Source: Orenia metallireducens (GTDB lineage: Bacteria > Bacillota > Halanaerobiia > Halobacteroidales > Halobacteroidaceae). From it: a stretch of 64,000 nucleotides of DNA. A program made the position numbers and the translations under genes. Of this stretch, positions 33,515 to 43,434 are shown piece after piece. Location: positions 124,001 to 188,000 of the forward strand of contig NZ_PVNB01000004.1 of assembly GCF_003001995.1 (NCBI RefSeq). The letters are read 5' to 3'. Position 1 is the stretch's first letter. Each line of letters starts with the position of its first letter. The notes beneath the pieces were generated by a model. The model saw nothing but the letters and a program-made list of their open reading frames with translations. It searched no databases and was not told the origin of the DNA.

Positions 33515-34294
33515 ATGAGCAAGAAAGATTTATTACTTCAAAGGTTAGACCAGATTGGAGAATCTCTTAAAAATACAGGTGAAGCCTTAGCGTTATTAGG
33601 TCTTGGTTCTGTAGGAAAAGAGTTAGGTAGGTTAGATGAGTATTCAGATTTAGATTTTTTTGTGATAGCTAAAGAGGGTTTTAAGACGAGATTTATTGAG
33701 AAGCTAGATTGGCTTACTTCTATCTCACCAGTAATATATTATTTTCAGAATACTGATGACGGTTATAAGTTACTCTATGAGGATGGAGTTTATTGTGAAT
33801 TTGCCATATTTGAAGAGCAAGAGTTAGCTGAGGCTGATTTTGCTGAAGGGAGAATAGTCTGGAAAGAAGATGGATTTGATGAAAGTATCTGCTCTCCTAA
33901 GGATAAATCTATAAGATGGAAGCCAAAATCTAAGCAATGGGCTATTGGGGAGGCTTTGACCTGTCTTTATGTAGGATTAACTAGATTTGCTAGAGGAGAA
34001 AAATTATCAGGAACTAGATTTATACAGAATTATGCATTGGATAATCTGTTGTCTCTTTCTAATCTGATTGAAGATGAAGTAGATTACTACAAGGACAAAT
34101 ATCAGAATGAACGTAGATATGAAAAGCGTTATCCTAAGACTGCTAGGCAATTGTCTGAGATGATACAAGGCTATGACAAATCTCCTCAGTCAGCTATAAA
34201 GATTGTTGAGTTTATAGATCAGAACTTTGAAATCAATCAAGCTATGAAGAAAGTAATTATTGATTTAGCAAATGAATTGAAAGATGATAAGTAA
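33515..34294 (+). CDS. Nucleotidyltransferase-domain protein of unknown substrate
   Basis: About 259 residues. The N-terminal nucleotidyltransferase motif is ALALLGLGSVGKELGRLDEYSDLDFFVIAK (GS followed by SDLDF, two metal Asp), with EFAIFEEQELAE further on and a helical C-terminal half (QWAIGEALTCLYVGLTRFARGEKLSGTRFIQNYALDNLL). It belongs to the same broad fold as antibiotic adenylyltransferases but no specific family is recognised. The start is ATG 33515, 9 bases after AAGGAG. It lies 25 bp after the GH13 gene, so it is likely co-transcribed. The functional link to glucan metabolism is unexplained. Confidence 0.75.
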   Translation: MSKKDLLLQRLDQIGESLKNTGEALALLGLGSVGKELGRLDEYSDLDFFVIAKEGFKTRFIEKLDWLTSISPVIYYFQNTDDGYKLLYEDGVYCEFAIFEEQELAEADFAEGRIVWKEDGFDESICSPKDKSIRWKPKSKQWAIGEALTCLYVGLTRFARGEKLSGTRFIQNYALDNLLSLSNLIEDEVDYYKDKYQNERRYEKRYPKTARQLSEMIQGYDKSPQSAIKIVEFIDQNFEINQAMKKVIIDLANELKDDK

Positions 34295-34325
34295 AATTAC
34301 AATTTATCTAGAAGGAGGAATTATC

Positions 34326-35549
34326 TTGCTTAAGCCAAAGTTCTATTTTCTTTGTCTGTTAGTTATTCTATTTACCTTATTACTAAGCCCCTATGGTCTG
34401 ATTAGTAAAAATATTGAGGTAGAAGCCAAAGATTTAGGTGATGTAAATAAAGAGCAAAGGTTATTGGTTTTTTATAATGCTACTATTATCGATGGTACTG
34501 GTGCAAAGCCAATAGAAAATGGTGTTATTTTAGTTGAAGGAGAAAGAATAAAAAGGGTTGGACAGAGCAACCAAGTTGAAGTCCCTAAAGGGGTTATAGA
34601 GATTAACTTAAAGGGTAAAACTATTTTGCCAGGTTTTATAAATAGCCATGTTCATCATGCTTATACTGAAAAAAATTTAAAAAATTGGCTAAATGCAGGG
34701 GTTACTACAGTTAGGGATTTATCACCACAAATAGAGGTTACAGAAGCTATTGCTAAAAGAGATAAATTTAATCAAAGAGCAGACTTATCTAGAGTGGTAT
34801 CTGCATCACCTATATTAGGGGTGCCAGATGGCTATGGAAATTCTACTTTTAATTCTATGCAAGAGGCTAAAGAGATGGTTAATGGTTATATAGATGATAA
34901 TGTTGAGATTATAAAATTTGCAATTACAGATTTTGACCAGAACCGTAGCTGGGAAATGCCTACCTTTGAACAGGTAAAGACTATTGTAGATACTGCCCAT
35001 GCTAGAGGAATAAGAACATCAGTCCATATTACTAATTCTCAACATCTACAATGGGCTATTGATTTAGGGGTTGATGATATTGCACATATGATTGTTAATC
35101 TCTTAGATGATAAGACCTGTAATAAAATTATTGCTAAAGACATTTATTGGGTGCCTACCTTAGAACTGTGGAAACGTATAAGTAAAATGTATAATATAAA
35201 TTATGATTTTATAGCTAGAATAAATCTTGTTAAGTTTTATAAGGCAGGAGGAAAGGTTGCTCTAGGAACTGACTTTGCAGGGTACAAAGCTGATTTTGAT
35301 AGTGGTTTTCCAATTACTGAAGTGAAATTAATGAAAAAAGCAGGAATGTCTAATATGGATATTATTATTGCTGGAACCAAAAATGCAGCCTTTGTATGTG
35401 ATAGAGAAGAAGACCTTGGAACTTTGGAAGAGGGTAAAATTGCTGATATGTTAATTGTTTCTGGTAATCCTTTAGAAGATATTGAGGATTTAGAAAACAG
35501 ACAGATGGTTGTACACAATGGAGAAATTGTAGTAGATAAAGAAGATTAG
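34326..35549 (+). CDS. Exported amidohydrolase-family metal hydrolase
   Basis: About 407 residues with an N-terminal signal or membrane anchor (LKPKFYFLCLLVILFTLLLSPYGL). The amidohydrolase core is visible: LKGKTILPGFINSHVHHAYTEKNL (HxH metal motif), AGVTTVRDLS, SVHITNSQHLQWAIDLGVDDIAHM, and ALGTDFAGYKADFD (catalytic Asp), ending in GTLEEGKIADMLIVSGNPLEDI. Related enzymes are imidazolonepropionase-, dipeptidase- and organophosphate-acting hydrolases; the substrate is unknown. The start is TTG 34326, 7 bases after AAGGAGG. The frame open from 34284 overlaps the previous gene without a ribosome site. Confidence 0.85.
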   Translation: MLKPKFYFLCLLVILFTLLLSPYGLISKNIEVEAKDLGDVNKEQRLLVFYNATIIDGTGAKPIENGVILVEGERIKRVGQSNQVEVPKGVIEINLKGKTILPGFINSHVHHAYTEKNLKNWLNAGVTTVRDLSPQIEVTEAIAKRDKFNQRADLSRVVSASPILGVPDGYGNSTFNSMQEAKEMVNGYIDDNVEIIKFAITDFDQNRSWEMPTFEQVKTIVDTAHARGIRTSVHITNSQHLQWAIDLGVDDIAHMIVNLLDDKTCNKIIAKDIYWVPTLELWKRISKMYNINYDFIARINLVKFYKAGGKVALGTDFAGYKADFDSGFPITEVKLMKKAGMSNMDIIIAGTKNAAFVCDREEDLGTLEEGKIADMLIVSGNPLEDIEDLENRQMVVHNGEIVVDKED

Positions 35550-35600
35550 TATTTATCTGAGTCAAGGGTGTTAATTATTTGAAGATGGAGGGAAAAAATA

Positions 35601-37385
35601 ATGCTAAAAAAGGTCAGTTTATTAGTAGTATTTCTTAGTATAATATTAATTCTAGGTACAGGATGTAATCAGGATAATTTAATGGCTGTTAATTCTAATC
35701 TGACTGATAATAGAGTTATCTTATCTTCTTTAAGTGAAATTGAGATTGAATTTAATCATGATATTGAGCAGGTTAAGGCTGTAATTAAAGAGGATACAGT
35801 TGAACTAAAAGAGTTTGAATTAGCTAATGAAGGAAATATCATTACTATTTCTAATTTAAATTTAAAGCCAGGTTCAATATATCAAATAGTTTTAGAGGTA
35901 ATAGATGAGCAGGGTGAGGGCTTACAGTTGAAAAAAGAATTATTAGCTAGCAATCCAACTTTAATGCAGGCTTTTTATTGGGAGTTAGATAAAGGTGAAT
36001 ATGCTAAAAAGTATTCTGAAGAGCATAACTTTTGGCAGTTACTAGCTCAGCGATCTGAAGATTTAGCTAGTGTGGGAATTAGTGAGTTATGGTTTCCACC
36101 AGCTAATAAAGCCCATGAGCAGAAAGATGAAGGCTATGGAACTTATGATTTATGGGATTTAGGAGAGTTTGATCAAGCGGGGACTGTTAGAACCAAATAT
36201 GGTACTAAAGAAGAATTAGAAGGTGCTATAGATAGTCTCCATAAATTTGGAATCAAAGCTTATTATGATGTGGTATTTAATCATAGGATAGCAGCAGGTA
36301 ATCAGAATTTAGAAGTTGTTACTTTAGCAACAGGAGAAAAAGCAAAGGCTTATACTAAGCTATCTCCTTTAAAAGGAAGGCAGCAATACTATAGTAGAGC
36401 TCAAGAATGGCAGTGGGATTGGCAAGCCTTTGATGGTGTTGACCATCTTGTTGGAAAGAAATCTTTGAAGGGGAATTTATTTTTGGGTAAGTCTTGGGAT
36501 GACAGTTATGCTAAAGATTATTTAATGGCTTTAGATGTTGATTATCAGAATAAAAATGTTCGACATGAACTTAAAGAATGGGGAGCATGGATTATTAATG
36601 ATATAGGTTTTGATGGTTTTAGAATCGATACAGTCCAACATACAGAATCTAACTATGTTAATGAGTGGCTTTCTTATGTACAAGGGAATACAGAAAAAGA
36701 TGTTTTCTTTGTAGGGGAAGCTTGGATTAGAGATATTATGGGATTGAGTTTCTTCTTATATGATGTTAATCATCCTGATTTAACAGTCTTTGATTTTCCT
36801 TTAAGAAAACAATACTTTGAAAAGATGCGAGATGGTCACTTGAATATGGCAGCTTTATCTAAAGCTGGTTTAGTTAATAATAAAAGATTTTCTGATAAAG
36901 CTGTTACTTTTGTAGATAATCATGATACAGGTCGTGATCATAAAGAGTACACCTACCCTATAACTAGAAGAAAATATCAAGCTTATACATATATTTTACT
37001 TAGGGAAATAGGATTACCTATGGTTTATTGGAAGGATTATTATCAGGACAATATGAAAACTGGTCTTGATAAATTACTTAAAGCTAGAAGCCATTATGCC
37101 TATGGTGCAGGGCGAGAAGTTAATAATAATGATGCTGATACCTACTCTTATGTTAGAGAAGGGTTAAAGGATATGCCAGAAACTGGTCTGGTTATGATTA
37201 TATCTCAGGGTACTTCTGGTGACTTAACCACTAAGAGAATTGACTCAGGTAAGTCTAATACAGAGTTCTATGATATTACTGGTAATATTGAGGAAAGAGT
37301 AGTTACTGATGAAGAGGGATATGGAGAGTTTAAGGTTAGAAATGATGAGAATACTGGATGGAGTGTTTGGGTACCAGCTATTTAA
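35601..37385 (+). CDS. Lipoprotein alpha-amylase (GH13, GH13_5-like)
   Basis: 594 residues. A lipoprotein signal peptide ends at Cys 22 (ILILGTGC), so the enzyme is anchored outside the membrane. An Ig-like N-terminal domain (~30-115) precedes a GH13 barrel of the liquefying type: TLMQAFYWELDKG, GYGTYDLWDLGEFDQAGTVRTKYGTKEEL, DVVFNHR, GFRIDTVQH (Asp ~342), FFVGEAW (Glu ~373), FVDNHDTGRD (Asp ~442). It should cut starch or glycogen-like polymers at the cell surface. It has no CBM20/SLH domains. The terminus WSVWVPA is typical of the family. Confidence 0.9.
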   Translation: MLKKVSLLVVFLSIILILGTGCNQDNLMAVNSNLTDNRVILSSLSEIEIEFNHDIEQVKAVIKEDTVELKEFELANEGNIITISNLNLKPGSIYQIVLEVIDEQGEGLQLKKELLASNPTLMQAFYWELDKGEYAKKYSEEHNFWQLLAQRSEDLASVGISELWFPPANKAHEQKDEGYGTYDLWDLGEFDQAGTVRTKYGTKEELEGAIDSLHKFGIKAYYDVVFNHRIAAGNQNLEVVTLATGEKAKAYTKLSPLKGRQQYYSRAQEWQWDWQAFDGVDHLVGKKSLKGNLFLGKSWDDSYAKDYLMALDVDYQNKNVRHELKEWGAWIINDIGFDGFRIDTVQHTESNYVNEWLSYVQGNTEKDVFFVGEAWIRDIMGLSFFLYDVNHPDLTVFDFPLRKQYFEKMRDGHLNMAALSKAGLVNNKRFSDKAVTFVDNHDTGRDHKEYTYPITRRKYQAYTYILLREIGLPMVYWKDYYQDNMKTGLDKLLKARSHYAYGAGREVNNNDADTYSYVREGLKDMPETGLVMIISQGTSGDLTTKRIDSGKSNTEFYDITGNIEERVVTDEEGYGEFKVRNDENTGWSVWVPAI

Positions 37386-37399
37386 ATTTGATGTAATAG

Positions 37400-37620
37400 A
37401 AGGATAAAGCGACACTAATTAATTTACAATGTACAGTGTATAATTTACAATTAAGGCCATTAACACATGAATTTATAGTATGATGCTAGTATAAAATTTG
37501 AGCTAATTCATTATTGGATTGATTGTTTTTAAGAACTTAATCTTTTAATTGTGCATTGTAAATTGCCAATTGTCAACTGAAACAAAGTGTCGCAATATAT
37601 CTAGTATATTTAATTTTAAA
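37400..37620. repeat. Dispersed palindromic intergenic element (copy 4)
   Basis: The left end AAGCGACACT faces the right end AAAGTGTCGCAATATAT. The interior is made of AATTTACAATGTACAG and CATTGTAAATTG words with a single-copy AT-rich centre. No gene is present. Confidence 0.75.
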
Positions 37621-37666
37621 CTAATACACCGCCAAAATTAATCAGATAAATAGGGAGATGAGATTT

Positions 37667-38554
37667 ATGAAGAAGTTATTAGTAGTTGGAGGAGCATCTT
37701 ATGATTCAGTGATTTATATGGATAAGTTTCCTAAAGTAGGGACTCATTATAGTAAAGGTTTTCATGAAACTGCTGGGTCTACGGGTGTCGGTAAGGCTAT
37801 GAACTTTGGAAAGCTAGGATTTGATACAACTTTCCATGCCATGATAGGTGATGACCTTTATGGTGAGAAGATAAAGGAATGTTTTAAAGGTGAGAATATA
37901 GACTTTATCTATGATATAGACCCTAAAGGTACTGAACGGCATACGAATATTATAGATGATAATGGTAACAGAATCAGTATCTATGTGGCATATGCAACCT
38001 TTGAACCAGAGGTAGATTATACACGATTAGAAGAGAAGGTCAAAGATAGTGATTATCTTGTCTTAAATATTATCAATTATACTAGAGAATTAATAGCTGT
38101 AGCTAACAAATACAATAAAGCTATCTGGTGTGATATCCATGATTATGATGGGGAGAATGAATATCATCAAGGTTTTATTGAAGCTGCTAATTACTTATTT
38201 ATGAGTTCTGAAAGCTTGCCAAATTATAAAGAGTTTATGGAAAGGATGATAGGTGAAGGTAAGAAGTTAGTAATCTGTACCCATGGTAAAGATGGAGCAA
38301 CTGCATTGACTGAAGATGGTGAATGGATAGAGGTTCCAATCATTGATGACTATGAGATGGTTGATAGTAATGGAGCAGGAGATAGTTTCTTTGCTGGATT
38401 TTTATATGGATTTTCAAAGGGATATTCTATAGAAAAATCTCTAAGAATAGGAACGATTGTAGCTGGCTTATGTATCACCTCTTATGAATTGGCTTATGAA
38501 CAATTAAATGAAGTATTAATAGAAGAGGAGTATAGCAAGTATTATAGGGGATAA
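37667..38554 (+). CDS. PfkB-family carbohydrate kinase
   Basis: About 295 residues of ribokinase fold. The N-terminal PfkB signature region (GGASYDSVIYMDKFPKVGTHYSKGFHETAGSTGVGKAMNFGKLGFDT) and the C-terminal signature DSNGAGDSFFAGFLYGF, containing the catalytic Asp and anion hole, are intact. The sugar or nucleoside substrate is unknown. The start is ATG 37667 following GGGAGATGAG; ATG 37658 lies inside that site. It is followed by a kinase-like gene at 38584, possibly an operon. Confidence 0.88.
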   Translation: MKKLLVVGGASYDSVIYMDKFPKVGTHYSKGFHETAGSTGVGKAMNFGKLGFDTTFHAMIGDDLYGEKIKECFKGENIDFIYDIDPKGTERHTNIIDDNGNRISIYVAYATFEPEVDYTRLEEKVKDSDYLVLNIINYTRELIAVANKYNKAIWCDIHDYDGENEYHQGFIEAANYLFMSSESLPNYKEFMERMIGEGKKLVICTHGKDGATALTEDGEWIEVPIIDDYEMVDSNGAGDSFFAGFLYGFSKGYSIEKSLRIGTIVAGLCITSYELAYEQLNEVLIEEEYSKYYRG

Positions 38555-38583
38555 AATATATTACTATTTTATGGAGGGATAAA

Positions 38584-39216
38584 ATGATAGGGGAACAAAT
38601 CAAAATAGAAGGTCAAGAATTTATGATTGATAAGCTATTAGGAAAGGGGAAATCAGGATATTCATATTTAATTACAAATGGGCAAAAGAATTTAGTATTA
38701 AAAAAGATACATCATGAGCCTTGTTCTTACTATAATTTTGAAGGAAGTAAACTTAAATGCGAATTAAATGCTTATCATGTGTTAAAAGAGTTTATTAGAG
38801 TTCCAAGATTGATAGATTATAATCATGAAGAAGAATACTTAATTAAGGAGTATATTGATGGACCAACAGCTGCAGAGCTAATTGCTAATAGTTCATTAGA
38901 GGAATACCATGTTATGGAGATTTTTAATATCTCTAAACTACTAAAGGAAGAAGGAATTAATATAGATTATTTTCCTACTAATTTTGTGATTAAAGATGAT
39001 AAGTTGATTTATGTTGATTATGAATTTAATGATTATATGGAAGAATGGGATCTTATTAATTGGGGAGCTTATTATTGGGCTAATTCAGAAGGTATGAAAG
39101 AATATTTAGATACTGGAAACATAGCTAAATTAAATCAAGATGTTAATTTAGGAATTCCAAAGAAAAAAGAGTTTGAAGAACAAGTAGCTAAATGGATAAA
39201 AGGATACAATATATAA
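38584..39216 (+). CDS. Small protein-kinase-fold (APH/RIO-like) protein
   Basis: 210 residues. It has a glycine-rich loop (LLGKGKSGYSYLI), a VAIK-like lysine (NLVLKKIHHE), a hinge region (YLIKEYIDGPTAAELI), and NFVIKDDKLIYVDYEFNDYMEEWD, where VDYE sits where DFG normally does. A clear HRD motif is missing (INIDYFPTN instead), so it may be an aminoglycoside- or sugar-kinase-like atypical enzyme rather than a protein kinase. No family name is certain. It lies 30 bp after the PfkB gene and is probably co-transcribed. Confidence 0.65.
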   Translation: MIGEQIKIEGQEFMIDKLLGKGKSGYSYLITNGQKNLVLKKIHHEPCSYYNFEGSKLKCELNAYHVLKEFIRVPRLIDYNHEEEYLIKEYIDGPTAAELIANSSLEEYHVMEIFNISKLLKEEGINIDYFPTNFVIKDDKLIYVDYEFNDYMEEWDLINWGAYYWANSEGMKEYLDTGNIAKLNQDVNLGIPKKKEFEEQVAKWIKGYNI

Positions 39217-39310
39217 TTTATACAATTTGGTTTTCACCAAACCCATAAAAGCCCTAATGTTTTATTAGAACAGTAGATTAACTTAAATTAATTAATGGAG
39301 GTAGACGCCT

Positions 39311-41155
39311 ATGATTAAGATGATAAATAATAAAAAAATTATTTTATTATCTATACTTATATTAAGCTTAGGTTTATTTGTAGGATGTAATGGTAAAGAT
39401 GATAGCAAGGATATGGTAGCAGAGGTAATAGAGAATATGATGGTAAATGTTAAGGTTCCCAACGATAATTCTATAGAAAAGATTACGGTATCTCTTAAAA
39501 ATATAAATATAGACGAATATATACCTTCCAAAACTGAAATAGTGGCTGATATTGATGAGAATGGAGTTCTATCCTTTCCATTTTCAGATTTAAATGGAAC
39601 TGAGTATAATGTAATTGCTAAGGCAGAAGACTTAAATGGAAAAGATCTTTATATTGCCTCAGCTACTATTACAGATGCAGAAGTAAATAATGTAGAAATA
39701 AATGCAGATAAGTTTTCGAAGATAGAGAAGAGAACTGATATAAATAATCTAAGGATTTATGAAATAATGGTAGAAGCCTTTCAAGATGGAGAACCAGGGG
39801 GTTATGGGACTGGCTATGGACCAAGCCATCATAATGGTGATTTGAGAGGTATAATCAATTCTTTAGAGTATATCAAAGGACTTGGCGTTAATGCTATTTG
39901 GATGACTCCAATATTTGAGTCAAAGACTGGACTAGTTAAAGGACAAGCAACAGGTTATTTTCCTGATGATTATTATAATGTAGATCCTAAATTTGGTACA
40001 AATGAGGACTTAAGAGAGCTAGTAGAGAAAGCTCATAAGTTAGGCTTATATGTATTCTTAGATGGAGTATTTGGACATCATGGAGCAGACCCTATAGATG
40101 GTGTAGTTGATTATGATACACAATGGTATGGAAATAAGGTCAAATATTCAGATAGTTTAGAATACTTTAAAGATGTAGCTACTTATTGGATTGAGGAGTA
40201 TGAAATTGATGGTTGGAGGTTAGATCAAGCCTTCCAAATGAACCAAGATGGAACTAATTACTTATATGATATCAGAAAAGCAGTAGAAAAAGTTTGTGCA
40301 GAAAGAAAAGACCGTGGAGAAGAATGGGGAACACTAGGTTATTTAGTAGGTGAGATATGGGATGGATCTGGAAGAGAGATAAATAGTATCGGTTATAGTC
40401 AAAATGGATTAAAATCACTCTTTGATTTCCCACTAAGATATGCTTTAGTACAAGTATTAGCTTCACAAGAGCATACAGAACAGGGTGGTGCTTATAGTCA
40501 GCCAACTTCAGTATTTAACAGAGGGTATGCAACTCACGAGATATATCCTTATGATGCCCAACCAAATCTGATGTTAACTACCCATGACGTAGTTCGTTTT
40601 GGTGATTTGATTCAAAGAGCACCTCATTTAGGTTATGGTAAGGAGCATCCTGATTATTGGAAACGTCATAAAGCAGCTTTTAGTTTTATGGCATCATATA
40701 CAGGACCAATCACTATTTACTATGGTGATGAGATTGGTAGAGAGGTAGAAGGGTTTATCAATGAACAGGATATGGTTGATGGAGTAAAAATTTATGATGA
40801 CCATGCTGCTAGAGATGCAGGTAAGGCCTCTGGTTTCACTGATCAAGAAGAGGATTTAAAAGATTATGTAAGTAGTTTGATGAAGATTAGAAATGATAAT
40901 CCAGCATTATGGAATGGAGAGAGAAGAAATTTGGTAGCATCTGGGACTAAATATGCTGATCTTAAAATTGATCCAGATACAGGTGATAAGATACTCTATG
41001 TATTAAATACTGGAACAGATGCAACTACAATCTCAATATCTAATGTTGGTGGAACTAAGTTAATAGATTTATTTACAGGTGAAGAGATAGCTGGTTTAGC
41101 TAGCTATGATATTTCTGTAGATGGACTAACAGGACGTTTTTTTAGTATTAGATAA
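39311..41155 (+). CDS. Lipoprotein GH13 alpha-amylase-family glycosidase
   Basis: 614 residues with a lipoprotein signal peptide ending at Cys 26 (LGLFVGC). A beta-sandwich N-terminal domain (~30-140) precedes a GH13 barrel: [71 protein letters not shown] (Asp ~304), [10 protein letters not shown] (Glu ~347) and [10 protein letters not shown] (Asp ~425). FGHHG replaces the usual FNH. It is the second surface-anchored amylase here and differs in subfamily from the one at 35601, suggesting complementary cleavage of branched glucans. GGAGGT lies 9 bases upstream of ATG 39311. Confidence 0.9.
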   Translation: MIKMINNKKIILLSILILSLGLFVGCNGKDDSKDMVAEVIENMMVNVKVPNDNSIEKITVSLKNINIDEYIPSKTEIVADIDENGVLSFPFSDLNGTEYNVIAKAEDLNGKDLYIASATITDAEVNNVEINADKFSKIEKRTDINNLRIYEIMVEAFQDGEPGGYGTGYGPSHHNGDLRGIINSLEYIKGLGVNAIWMTPIFESKTGLVKGQATGYFPDDYYNVDPKFGTNEDLRELVEKAHKLGLYVFLDGVFGHHGADPIDGVVDYDTQWYGNKVKYSDSLEYFKDVATYWIEEYEIDGWRLDQAFQMNQDGTNYLYDIRKAVEKVCAERKDRGEEWGTLGYLVGEIWDGSGREINSIGYSQNGLKSLFDFPLRYALVQVLASQEHTEQGGAYSQPTSVFNRGYATHEIYPYDAQPNLMLTTHDVVRFGDLIQRAPHLGYGKEHPDYWKRHKAAFSFMASYTGPITIYYGDEIGREVEGFINEQDMVDGVKIYDDHAARDAGKASGFTDQEEDLKDYVSSLMKIRNDNPALWNGERRNLVASGTKYADLKIDPDTGDKILYVLNTGTDATTISISNVGGTKLIDLFTGEEIAGLASYDISVDGLTGRFFSIR

Positions 41156-41166
41156 TTAATTTTCTT

Positions 41167-41206
41167 AAGCATAACAGTTAGATTAATCTAACTGTTATGC
41201 TTTTTT
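41167..41206 (+). terminator. Palindromic terminator after the third GH13 gene
   Basis: 18 bases (41167-41184) are perfectly complemented by 41185-41202, and a T run follows. Beyond it, 41207-41401 is AT-rich and shows no recognisable feature. Confidence 0.93.
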
Positions 41207-41401
41207 ATTTGATTACATTATTAGATAAAATATGTTAATTATTTATCCCCTTAGTCATAAATCACTTTTGCTATTTTCCTAAATATCTTTAAATTAACCC
41301 AAGTAAAAAAAGGAAAAATAATACAAAAAGAGTATTATTATATAATAGAAACCCTTATTTTATATAAATAGAATAATTAATTTCAAGCTAAAAAATAATT
41401 C

Positions 41402-41586
41402 TATAGATGTCCAACTTTAAAGTGAAATAAAAGAATTCTTAGCCACGAATTAACACAGATTCACACGAATTAAAATCAAATACAAATAATAATTATATTT
41501 TTACTTGATTTTTTATTCGTGTTCATTCGTGCAGATTCGTGGCAAAAATAATATTTTAAATTTCTTTTTAGGATTGGACATCTATA
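41402..41586. repeat. Nested inverted-repeat element with CACGAATT words
   Basis: Outer arms TATAGATGTCCAA (41402-41414) and TTGGACATCTATA (41574-41586) are perfect complements. Inside are GCCACGAAT (41442-41450) with ATTCGTGGC (41535-41543), ACGAAT with ATTCGT, and AATCAA with TTGATT, in the correct nested order. It ends 20 bp before the ankyrin gene. Such CACGAATT word repeats recur in unrelated bacterial genomes to my recollection. It contains no gene. Confidence 0.8.
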
Positions 41587-41606
41587 CTTAAGGATGTGGT
41601 TAAATT

Positions 41607-42956
41607 ATGGAGGAGTTAGCTAAATTATTTACTGATATCAATATAAATCAAAGAGAGAAGTTAGGTCTTGAATATAAGGTTGTAATGAAGTTAAAGGAGA
41701 ATATTGATAATAAGGAGTATATTAATCGAGTCTTTATAATCAGTGTTGTTCTTTTAGTTCTTAAAGAAAATAGAGTGAAAGATAGTATATTAGAAGAGCT
41801 AACTAAACTGCTAGATCTATATTCAGATATTACAAAGGATGTATATAAAATTAAATATGTTGCTTTTCTTTTAATAAAGGAAGTAGTATTTTATAAGAAG
41901 ATGAGTTTTCAGTTGTTATTATTAGTTATTAATAGATTAGAAGGGATTCCAACAGATGATAAGAACTTAAAGATATACAAGCTCTTAAGAGGATTATTTC
42001 TAAGAATAAAAAAGAGATGGGAATTAAGCTATCTCTATATAGGGGATTATCCAAGTGATCTATCGGACTTTGAAAAGATAATATTAGTAGTTATAAACTT
42101 CTTCCAGAAAAAGAAGAGGGTAAAGAGAATAGAAGATTTTATATGGCTAAAATTAGCTTTGGGGAAGATAGACTTAAATTTAAAAAAGAGAATAACTTTT
42201 AAACAATTTTATGAATATTTATTAGATAACCTTGAAATTTTAAATTTATTATTTAGATATATCTCTAAAGAGAAGTTAGCAAATATATCATCCTTTGAAT
42301 CTTCACTAATTGTAGGAATATCTATAGTTACTTTTGCTAAAAGCAAGAATAAAAAGATTATACTAAATCAAATTAGCAGATACTTTAGAGAGAATTATTT
42401 TTCTGCAATAGATCAAGAAATTAACTTATTAGATTTTGGAGTTAGCCTAATAATCAATTTATCTTTGGTATGGAACTTTAATATAGAAGATAAAGATAAT
42501 TCAGCAGAAATAGATGAGAAGATAGGAATAAGTCAGAACCTAGAAGATAATTTTTTTAATGAAAGCTGGAACTTAAATAAAGATAAGGAGAATAGAGGGA
42601 GATTACTTATTGAAGCTATAGAGAATAATAATCTTAGATTGATAAAAGAGTTACTTGATATGAGAATTGATCTTAATTATAGAGATAATAATAATAGAAC
42701 TCCCTTAATCTATGCAGTTAAATTTGATAATCTAGAGCTAGTTGACAGGTTAATAGAGTTAGGGGCTGACTTAAATCTAAGGGATAATAAAGGAAGAACA
42801 GCCTTGATAGAAGCTGTTATAGCTGATAATGCTAAGGTGGCTTTTCGTTTAATTAAAGCTCATTGCGATACTAATGTCAGGTATTTGGGCAAAACTCCTT
42901 TGGAGTTAGCGATAGATTGGAATAGAAGAAATATTATCCCATTATTAGATGATTAA
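41607..42956 (+). CDS. Helical unknown domain plus C-terminal ankyrin repeats
   Basis: 449 residues. Residues 1-330 are helical, Lys/Leu/Ile-rich and not assignable. The last ~115 residues form three ankyrin repeats (LIEAIENNNLRLIKELLDMRIDLNYRDNNNRTPLIYAVKFDNLELVDRLIELGADLNLRDNKGRTALIEAV). Ankyrin repeats mediate protein-protein contacts. There is no signal peptide. A paralogous helical domain occurs at 44763 without ankyrins, which shows that residues ~142-330 are a transferable domain. Its function is unknown. Confidence 0.82.
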   Translation: MEELAKLFTDININQREKLGLEYKVVMKLKENIDNKEYINRVFIISVVLLVLKENRVKDSILEELTKLLDLYSDITKDVYKIKYVAFLLIKEVVFYKKMSFQLLLLVINRLEGIPTDDKNLKIYKLLRGLFLRIKKRWELSYLYIGDYPSDLSDFEKIILVVINFFQKKKRVKRIEDFIWLKLALGKIDLNLKKRITFKQFYEYLLDNLEILNLLFRYISKEKLANISSFESSLIVGISIVTFAKSKNKKIILNQISRYFRENYFSAIDQEINLLDFGVSLIINLSLVWNFNIEDKDNSAEIDEKIGISQNLEDNFFNESWNLNKDKENRGRLLIEAIENNNLRLIKELLDMRIDLNYRDNNNRTPLIYAVKFDNLELVDRLIELGADLNLRDNKGRTALIEAVIADNAKVAFRLIKAHCDTNVRYLGKTPLELAIDWNRRNIIPLLDD

Positions 42957-42985
42957 GTATAGTATAAGGCCTTATAGGTGTGTGA

Positions 42986-43160
42986 ATTGAAAATGAAACA
43001 ATAGAAAGATAGTGTGACACTTTCGTTATTAGGTGGAAAGGTGGGTAGATGGTTAGGTGGTTAGGAACTGACTAACTACCTAAATTTCTAACTCCTAACC
43101 ATCAAAGAAAAAGTACCCCAATATCTCCATATAGACTCATGGTTAAATTTCATCTAAAAT
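42986..43160. repeat. Dispersed palindromic intergenic element (copy 5)
   Basis: The left end is AGATAGTGTGACACTTTCGTT and the right end AAAAGTACCCCAATATCTCC. The interior carries GGTTAGGTGGTTAGGAAC facing CTAACTCCTAACC. It abuts the left end of the IS605-family element at about 43164. Confidence 0.78.
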
Positions 43161-43253
43161 ATAGCAAGGAAACTCCATCTAAATCTTAATTTTGATTTAG
43201 GTGGAGAGGAATTGCTACGGTCTTCACCTCCTTAAAATAATTTTAAACCATTC

Positions 43254-43282
43254 TTGAAAAAACAACCTATATGATGTATAAT
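43254..43282 (+). promoter_or_regulatory. Promoter of the RHH-tnpB pair
   Basis: TTGAAA (43254-43259), 17 bp, TATAAT (43277-43282), 20 bp before the ribbon-helix-helix start codon. Confidence 0.85.
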
Positions 43283-43302
43283 AGAATGTAAGAGGTGATG
43301 TA

Positions 43303-43434
43303 ATGATGAAAAGAACACAAATATCTTTACCACAACAAATGATTGATAAGTTAGATAAAACCGCTGATGAAAAAGGTATTTCTAGAGCAGAATTAATTAG
43401 ATATATTATCAATTCTTATTATGATAGAAAGTAG
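43303..43434 (+). CDS. Ribbon-helix-helix protein accompanying tnpB (43 aa)
   Basis: MMKRTQISLPQQMIDKLD followed by KGISRAELIRYIINSYY is a full CopG/Arc-type ribbon-helix-helix of 43 residues. GAGGTG lies 7-8 bases upstream. Its stop codon TAG abuts the tnpB GTG directly. It probably represses the element's own promoter 20 bp upstream, which would limit TnpB dose. That role is inferred. Confidence 0.8.
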   Translation: MMKRTQISLPQQMIDKLDKTADEKGISRAELIRYIINSYYDRK

